Source of the DNA: RHKX01 sp963784885
Lineage (GTDB): Bacteria > Actinomycetota > Thermoleophilia > Solirubrobacterales > 70-9
DNA length: 64,000 nt
Assembly: GCA_963784885.1 (NCBI GenBank)
Contig: CAWATA010000004.1
Coordinates: 620,001 to 684,000, forward strand
Reading direction: 5' to 3'
Positions 60,104-64,000 of this stretch are shown in pieces (position 1 is the first letter of the stretch; each line of letters begins with the position of its first letter). The notes beneath the pieces are model-generated. The model was not told where the DNA came from. It was given only the letters and a program-made list of their open reading frames with translations, and made no database searches. The translations under genes were made by a program, and so were the position numbers.

Positions 60104-60606
60104 CCGGGCCTCGAACCGCTGCTCGCGGGCTCCGCGCCCTCCGCGGTCTCGGGCTCCTGCTCGGCCCCGAACGCGTAGATCCAGACCAGGATGGCCACGC
60201 CGAGGGTGATCTCGACGTCGGCGAGGTTGAACGCCGGCCAGGGACCGATGTCGACGAAGTCGGTGACCGCTCCCTCGTGGATCCGGTCGATCAGGTTCCC
60301 GACGGCCCCGCCGGCGAGCAGGCCGATCGGCAGCCAGAGCCCGCGGCGGTCGGACGCGGCCAGAAAGACGCCGAGAAGGCCGGCGAAGGCGACGGCCGCG
60401 AGGACGAGGACGAGCGAGCCGGCGTCGTCGAGCAACCCGAAGGCGATGCCGCGGTTGGCGACCCGAACGAGGTCGACGCCGGGCAGGAAGTCGACCCGTT
60501 CGCCGGGCTCGATGCCACCGCGGACCAACGCCTTGGTGAGCTGGTCGAGTGCCAGTGCGACGAGCGCGACCGCCGCGGCGCGGCCGTATCCGGGGCTCCG
60601 GCTCAC
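60100..60606 (-). CDS. lspA: Lipoprotein signal peptidase
   Basis: 168 aa membrane aspartyl protease with four helices that cleaves prolipoproteins such as the cyclophilin at 9.7 kb. Motifs: DQLTKALV, NRGIAFGLL, GGAVGNLIDRIHEG and FVDIG-x-x-x-AFNLADVEI carrying the two catalytic Asp. An acidic tail ends the protein. GTG overlaps the yggT stop (GTGA). Confidence 0.95.
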   Translation of the reverse strand: MSRSPGYGRAAAVALVALALDQLTKALVRGGIEPGERVDFLPGVDLVRVANRGIAFGLLDDAGSLVLVLAAVAFAGLLGVFLAASDRRGLWLPIGLLAGGAVGNLIDRIHEGAVTDFVDIGPWPAFNLADVEITLGVAILVWIYAFGAEQEPETAEGAEPASSGSRPG

Positions 60607-60923
60607 CCGTTGATCAGCCCGACGACGATTCCGCGAAGGATGAACAGCAGGATCAGGCCGATCATCGGGCTGAGGTCGATCGACATGCCACCGGCACCGA
60701 TCGACGGCACGACCCGGCGCAGCCCGTTCAGAAACGGCGAGGTCGTCTCCTCGACGAACCCGGTCACGGCCCGCAGCGGGCGGTTGTACGGAATCGAGCC
60801 GCGGATGTTCTGGTACCAGGAGATCGCGACCGAGGCGATCACGAGGATGATGTAGATCAGAAACAGCGAGTCGACGAACTGGGCGACGTCGTTGCGGTCG
60901 ATCGCCACCTCGGCGGCGATCAT
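60603..60923 (-). CDS. YggT/YlmG family membrane protein
   Basis: 106 aa with two membrane helices (about 15-38 and 80-103). SWYQNIRGSIPYNRPLRAVTGFVEETTSPFLNGLRRVVP, read in parts, is the YggT signature with the family's NPLI-like block. Linked to division-site and osmotic functions in various bacteria. ATG overlaps the proC stop (ATGA). Confidence 0.9.
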   Translation of the reverse strand: MIAAEVAIDRNDVAQFVDSLFLIYIILVIASVAISWYQNIRGSIPYNRPLRAVTGFVEETTSPFLNGLRRVVPSIGAGGMSIDLSPMIGLILLFILRGIVVGLING

Positions 60924-61699
60924 CGCGTTCCCGCCATCCGCTCGAGCGAGGCATCGACGGCGGCCTTGAAGGCCGCGTGGACCTGACGCTCGGTGAGCTC
61001 GTCCAGGCCCGCCTCGGTGCTGCCTCCGGGTGAAGCGATCGCCTTCTGCATCGACCCCGCCTCGTGGGTGAGCAGGTGCCGGCCGACGCCGGCGGTCGCC
61101 TCGCTGACCAGGCGGGCGCTGAGCTCCGGGTCGAGCCCGGCCTCGACGCCGGCCTCGATCAGCGCCTCGACGGCGAGGGCGATGTAGGCGGGCGCGCACC
61201 CCATCACCGCGGTTGCGGGGTCGATCTCGTCCTCGCGGATCTCGAAGACGGTGCCGAGCGAGCCGAGCAGCGCCAGCGCCTCACCGAGGACGCCGCTGCG
61301 CGCCTCGGCCGAAAGGGGGGTATGGCAGATGACGCCGTGGCCGATCTCGACCGCCAGGTTCGGCATCGTCCGCAGCACCGGCGTCGGCGCCAGCGCCGGC
61401 TCGAGCCGGGCCAGGGGCGTCGCACCGAGGACGGAGACGACGCCCCGCGCGCGCCCCGCGATCTGCGGCGCGACGGCCTCCAGCGCGGCCGGCTTGACGG
61501 CGAGAACGACGATGTCGGCCCGATCGGCCATGTCCTCGACCGAGTCGAGGCGCTCGCCTCCGACCTCGTCGGCGAGGGCCTGAGCGCGACCCGATCCGGA
61601 GTCGGTGAAGAGCATCGCGGCCGGGGAGACGGACGCGCGCGCCCATCCCCTGGCCACCGCGGCGGCCATGCTTCCCGATCCCGCGAAACCGACGATCAT
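60920..61699 (-). CDS. proC: Pyrroline-5-carboxylate reductase
   Basis: 259 aa. Last step of proline synthesis. NADP loop FAGSGSMAAAVARGW, VVLAVKPAALEAV, RTMPNLAVEIGHG, and the C-terminal SPGGSTEAGLDEL are diagnostic. ATG at 61699 is chosen, with TAGTCT 8 bases upstream; a TTG at 61708 would add three residues. Between sepF and yggT, as in many actinobacteria. Confidence 0.95.
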   Translation of the reverse strand: MIVGFAGSGSMAAAVARGWARASVSPAAMLFTDSGSGRAQALADEVGGERLDSVEDMADRADIVVLAVKPAALEAVAPQIAGRARGVVSVLGATPLARLEPALAPTPVLRTMPNLAVEIGHGVICHTPLSAEARSGVLGEALALLGSLGTVFEIREDEIDPATAVMGCAPAYIALAVEALIEAGVEAGLDPELSARLVSEATAGVGRHLLTHEAGSMQKAIASPGGSTEAGLDELTERQVHAAFKAAVDASLERMAGTR

Positions 61700-61707
61700 C
61701 GGTTCCA

Positions 61708-61713
61708 AGACTA
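61708..61713 (-). promoter_or_regulatory. Possible -10 (TAGTCT) of proC
   Basis: Minus-strand TAGTCT, 8 bases before the ATG at 61699, just after the sepF stop. Confidence 0.4.
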
Positions 61714-61715
61714 GA

Positions 61716-62273
61716 TCAGGACTGGTTGAAGAAACCCTTCTCGACGAGCCTGGCCTTCTCCTCGGCCGAGACCTCGACGTTGGCCGGCGTCAGCATGAAG
61801 GTCTTGTCGGCGATCTTCTGCATGCCGCCGTCGAGCGCGTAAGTGAGCCCGGAGCTGAAGTCGATCAGCCGCTTCGAGAGGTCGGCGCTCGTCGACTGCA
61901 GGTTGAGGATCACCGGAACGCTCTGCTTGAAGCGATCGGCGACTTCCTGCGCGTCGTTGAAGTTGCGCGGGGTCACGAAGTGGACCTGGACGTCCGCCCC
62001 GCTCTCGGAGACCGGCCGGAGGTTGCGGCGGCGCCGCGGAGCCCCCTCGTCGGCGAAGATGTCGTCGATGTCGTCGGCCGGCTCGTCGCGGCGGAGGCGG
62101 CGGACGTTCGACGGCGGAGGCGGCTCACGGCGACGGCGCGACGAAGCCGGCACCGCCTCCTCGGAGACCGTGTCGGGCTCGTAGGAGTCGTATTCGTCCT
62201 CGTAGCGGTAGTCGTGATCCTCGGCGAGACCGAAGTAGACGAGGGCTCTGTTCCATGTATCGCGTACGGCCAT
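61716..62273 (-). CDS. sepF: Cell division protein SepF
   Basis: 185 aa. Links FtsZ to the membrane. An N-terminal amphipathic segment (AVRDTWNRALVYFGLAED), an acidic/Arg-rich linker (25-90) and the SepF core (VHFVTPRNFNDAQEVADRF, VPVILNLQSTSADLSKRLIDF, LTPANVEVSAEEK). ATG at 62273 after GAAGAGAG. An AGTATG (62314-62319; CATACT on the minus strand) may be its own -10. A 7-base hairpin (62364-62380) follows the yggS stop. Confidence 0.95.
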   Translation of the reverse strand: MAVRDTWNRALVYFGLAEDHDYRYEDEYDSYEPDTVSEEAVPASSRRRREPPPPSNVRRLRRDEPADDIDDIFADEGAPRRRRNLRPVSESGADVQVHFVTPRNFNDAQEVADRFKQSVPVILNLQSTSADLSKRLIDFSSGLTYALDGGMQKIADKTFMLTPANVEVSAEEKARLVEKGFFNQS

Positions 62274-62383
62274 TGTCGCGCTCTCTTCGCCCGGCGAGGA
62301 CGAAGTCCTGCGACAAGTATGACGCTCGACGCCGCCCGGGAAAAGCCCTCCATCCGGCTGCCACGACGCTTGCAGCGTCGCGT

Positions 62384-63016
62384 TCAGGAGAACAGCGTGC
62401 TGCCGATCCGGATCGTGGTCGCGCCCTCCTCGACGGCGACCGGCCAGTCCTGACTCGTTCCCATCGAGAGCCGCTCGAGCCCGTGAGCGGCGGCGAGCTC
62501 GGCGAGCCGGGCGAAGTACGGCCGCGATTGCTCGGGGTCCTCGGTGAACGGCGGCATCGTCGAGAGGCCGGCGACGCGGACAGGACACGAGGCCAGCACC
62601 TCACCGAGCGCGGACGGGTCCACGCCGCCCTTCCCCTCCTCGCCGGCGACGTTGACCTGGATCAGGACCTCGGTGCACTCGTCGCCGTGTTTGGCCAGCT
62701 GCTCGATGACGCTCGCGGAGTGGACCGAGTGAATCAGGCGGACGAGGGGCAGCACGTCGCGGACCTTGCGGCTCTGGAGGTTGCCGATGAAGTCCCAGGT
62801 GAAGGCGTCGCCCCAGCGCTCGTGCTTCTCCTGCAGATCTCCGAGCCGGTTCTCGCCGACGAGCTCGACCCCCGCCTCCGCCAGCGCTCCCATCTCCTCG
62901 CAGGGGACGTACTTGCAGGCGACGAGGATCTCGGTGCCCTCCGGCACCGACGAGCGGACCGCGGCGAGCCGGTCGGCGACGCGCCGCGGGTCGATGTCGC
63001 GAAACGGCTCGACCAT
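62384..63016 (-). CDS. yggS: YggS-type PLP homeostasis protein
   Basis: 210 aa. Single-domain alanine-racemase-like barrel that binds PLP at Lys35 (LVACKYVP) without known catalysis. GENRLGDLQEKHERW, WDFIGNLQSRKVRDVLP, and LSMGTSQDWPVAVEEGATTIRIGS in parts are family motifs. ATG follows the pgeF stop by one base. Between pgeF and sepF, the classical position. Confidence 0.95.
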   Translation of the reverse strand: MVEPFRDIDPRRVADRLAAVRSSVPEGTEILVACKYVPCEEMGALAEAGVELVGENRLGDLQEKHERWGDAFTWDFIGNLQSRKVRDVLPLVRLIHSVHSASVIEQLAKHGDECTEVLIQVNVAGEEGKGGVDPSALGEVLASCPVRVAGLSTMPPFTEDPEQSRPYFARLAELAAAHGLERLSMGTSQDWPVAVEEGATTIRIGSTLFS

Positions 63017-63017
63017 C

Positions 63018-63758
63018 TCAGCCGATCGCCCTGACGAGTCCGGCCTGCCGGCCGGTGTCGCCGCCCTCGCCGCGGTGGGAGAAGAAGGTGGTGCGTTCGC
63101 AGCAGGTGCAGATGCCGGCGTCCTCGACGGCGTTCACCCCGGCCCGTTCGAGCAGGCGGCGGGCGACCTCCTTGAGGTCGAGCATCCGGCCGGCGGCGAC
63201 GCCGTCGCCGAGCGGCGCGAAGGCGCCGAGGACCTCGTCGCCGACCTCGTAGCAGCATGGCCCGATGCCGGGACCGATCGCCGCCGTCGTCGCGCCGACG
63301 GCCTCGGCCCCCTCGCCGACGATTCCCGCAGCCATCCCGCGCCACCCGCAGTGGAGCATCGCGAGGCCGCCGGGCCCGGCCAGGGCGATCGGAAGGCAGT
63401 CGGCGACGAAGACCAGCGCGGCGAGGCCGGAGAAGTCGACGACGTGCCCGTCGCGCTTCGGCGGATCGGGCGCGGGCTCGGGCCAGAACGGCGGGTCCTG
63501 GGGCCGGTCGTGGCGAGCGATCGCGGCCCCGTGAACCTGGCGGCCGATCACGACACGGCCGGGGTCGATGCCGAGGGCGACGCAGAGGCGCATCCGGTTG
63601 GCGACAACGCGGTCGGTCTCGTCGTCGGTCAGGACGCCGAGGTTGAGGCTCTCGAACCGACCCTCGCTGACCCCGCCGAGGCGGGTCGAGAACGCGGCGA
63701 GCGCGCCCGGGAGGTCGGCCTCGAGCCATCGCGTTCCTTCGCCCTCGCACCAGCGCAT
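63018..63758 (-). CDS. pgeF: Peptidoglycan editing factor PgeF (YfiH/laccase-domain)
   Basis: 246 aa. Amidase that removes L-Ser-containing wall precursors. Metal/catalytic residues: QVHGAAI, VADCLPIAL and MLHCGWRGMAAG. ATG at 63758 begins MRWCEGEGTRW, which matches the domain start; longer versions would overlap the gene upstream. ftsZ, often just upstream of this gene, is replaced here by a tRNA nucleotidyltransferase. Confidence 0.94.
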   Translation of the reverse strand: MRWCEGEGTRWLEADLPGALAAFSTRLGGVSEGRFESLNLGVLTDDETDRVVANRMRLCVALGIDPGRVVIGRQVHGAAIARHDRPQDPPFWPEPAPDPPKRDGHVVDFSGLAALVFVADCLPIALAGPGGLAMLHCGWRGMAAGIVGEGAEAVGATTAAIGPGIGPCCYEVGDEVLGAFAPLGDGVAAGRMLDLKEVARRLLERAGVNAVEDAGICTCCERTTFFSHRGEGGDTGRQAGLVRAIG

Positions 63759-63783
63759 CGCCGGAGACGATCCCAGATCGCGG

Positions 63784-64000
63784 TCAGCCGGATCGGCCGG
63801 CGGCCTCGAGGGCGGCCTCGAGCTCCGCGGCGCGACCTGCGGCGATCTCACCGTCGAGCTTGCGCCGCAGCGCCTCGCCGAGCGCGACGCCGATCGCCGG
63901 GCCGCTCGGGATCCCCGCGGCGATCAGGTCGTCGCCGCCGATCTCGAGACCGATCTCGCTCCATTCGCGCAGATAGCGCTCGACCCAGGCTCCGCCCGCG
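63784..64000 (-). CDS. CCA tRNA nucleotidyltransferase/poly(A) polymerase-like, C-terminal fragment
   Basis: The last 71 codons; the start lies beyond the window. The sequence GGDDLIAAGIPSGPAIGVAL followed by LRRKLDGEIA matches the C-terminal end of bacterial CCA-adding enzymes and related poly(A) polymerases, where this GDDL-x-x-x-G-x-x-x-GP-x-IG block closes the RNA-binding domain. Catalytic head not visible, so exact activity cannot be assigned. Ends 25 bases before pgeF starts. Confidence 0.75.
   Translation of the reverse strand, partial: AGGAWVERYLREWSEIGLEIGGDDLIAAGIPSGPAIGVALGEALRRKLDGEIAAGRAAELEAALEAAGRSG

Overview
This is a high-GC bacterial chromosome segment with no mobile elements, CRISPR arrays or rRNA/tRNA genes that I can see. 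It looks like an actinobacterium of the Thermoleophilia/Solirubrobacterales type. The reasons are the very high GC with frequent GTG and TTG starts, MurT/GatD, SepF next to YggS/PgeF/YggT, a short EF-Ts, RNase J with RNase Y, a LexA-type box at recA, a candidate actinobacterial 6C RNA, and the Lys/Cys-rich C-terminal domain of the beta-propeller protein. The taxon is inferred from gene content, not from a marker search.

Layout. 1-10.3 kb is a mixed accessory/housekeeping part: two unrecognised small genes, a CcdA plus thioredoxin-TPR pair, YqgE, an exported or anchored sulfatase, a beta-carbonic anhydrase, a secreted propeller protein, a multi-TM protein, a flavin reductase, a PRC-barrel-like protein, and a hydrolase/PrxQ/cyclophilin operon. 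10.4-14.8 kb is a plus-strand operon: methyltransferase, lipid kinase, murT, a second methyltransferase, gatD (amidation of lipid II). 14.8-31 kb has the classic recA neighbourhood, mostly on the minus strand: dut, hflX, a hydrolase-cyclase fusion, dapL, dapF, miaA, miaB, a membrane cytochrome c, rny, recX, recA, cinA and a RodZ-like gene; SDR, clpP and an epoxide-hydrolase-like gene are inserted on the plus strand. ftsK, a two-component system and a candidate 6C RNA follow.

36-64 kb is an almost unbroken minus-strand information-processing block. In transcription order (from high to low coordinates) it reads cca (partial), pgeF, yggS, sepF, proC, yggT, lspA, an S4-less rluD-like gene, rpsB, tsf, pyrH, frr, uppS, cdsA, a TPR gene, dtd, rimP, nusA, infB, rbfA, nrnA, truB, ribF, rpsO, a peroxiredoxin/DsbA-like pair, pnp, an M16 peptidase, dapB, an amidase, dapA and rnj.

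How the genes work together. dapA, dapB, dapL and dapF form a complete aminotransferase route to diaminopimelate; uppS, murT/gatD and ftsK serve wall synthesis and division. The DapF here has Ser at both catalytic Cys positions. RNase J, RNase Y and PNPase form an RNA-decay set, and this RNase Y has no membrane anchor. Ribosome assembly and translation genes (rimP, infB, rbfA, rpsO, rpsB, tsf, frr) are tightly coupled through 4-base start/stop overlaps. About seventeen genes have a TANNNT hexamer only 6-10 bases before the start codon, which points to widespread leaderless transcription. Three convergent gene pairs share one palindromic tetranucleotide as both stop codons.

Most promising for follow-up: the Ser/Ser DapF beside DapL, the zinc-finger tail on NusA, the terminator in the rimP-nusA-infB leader, the candidate 6C RNA, the cyclase fused to a dead hydrolase, and the methyltransferase wedged between murT and gatD.
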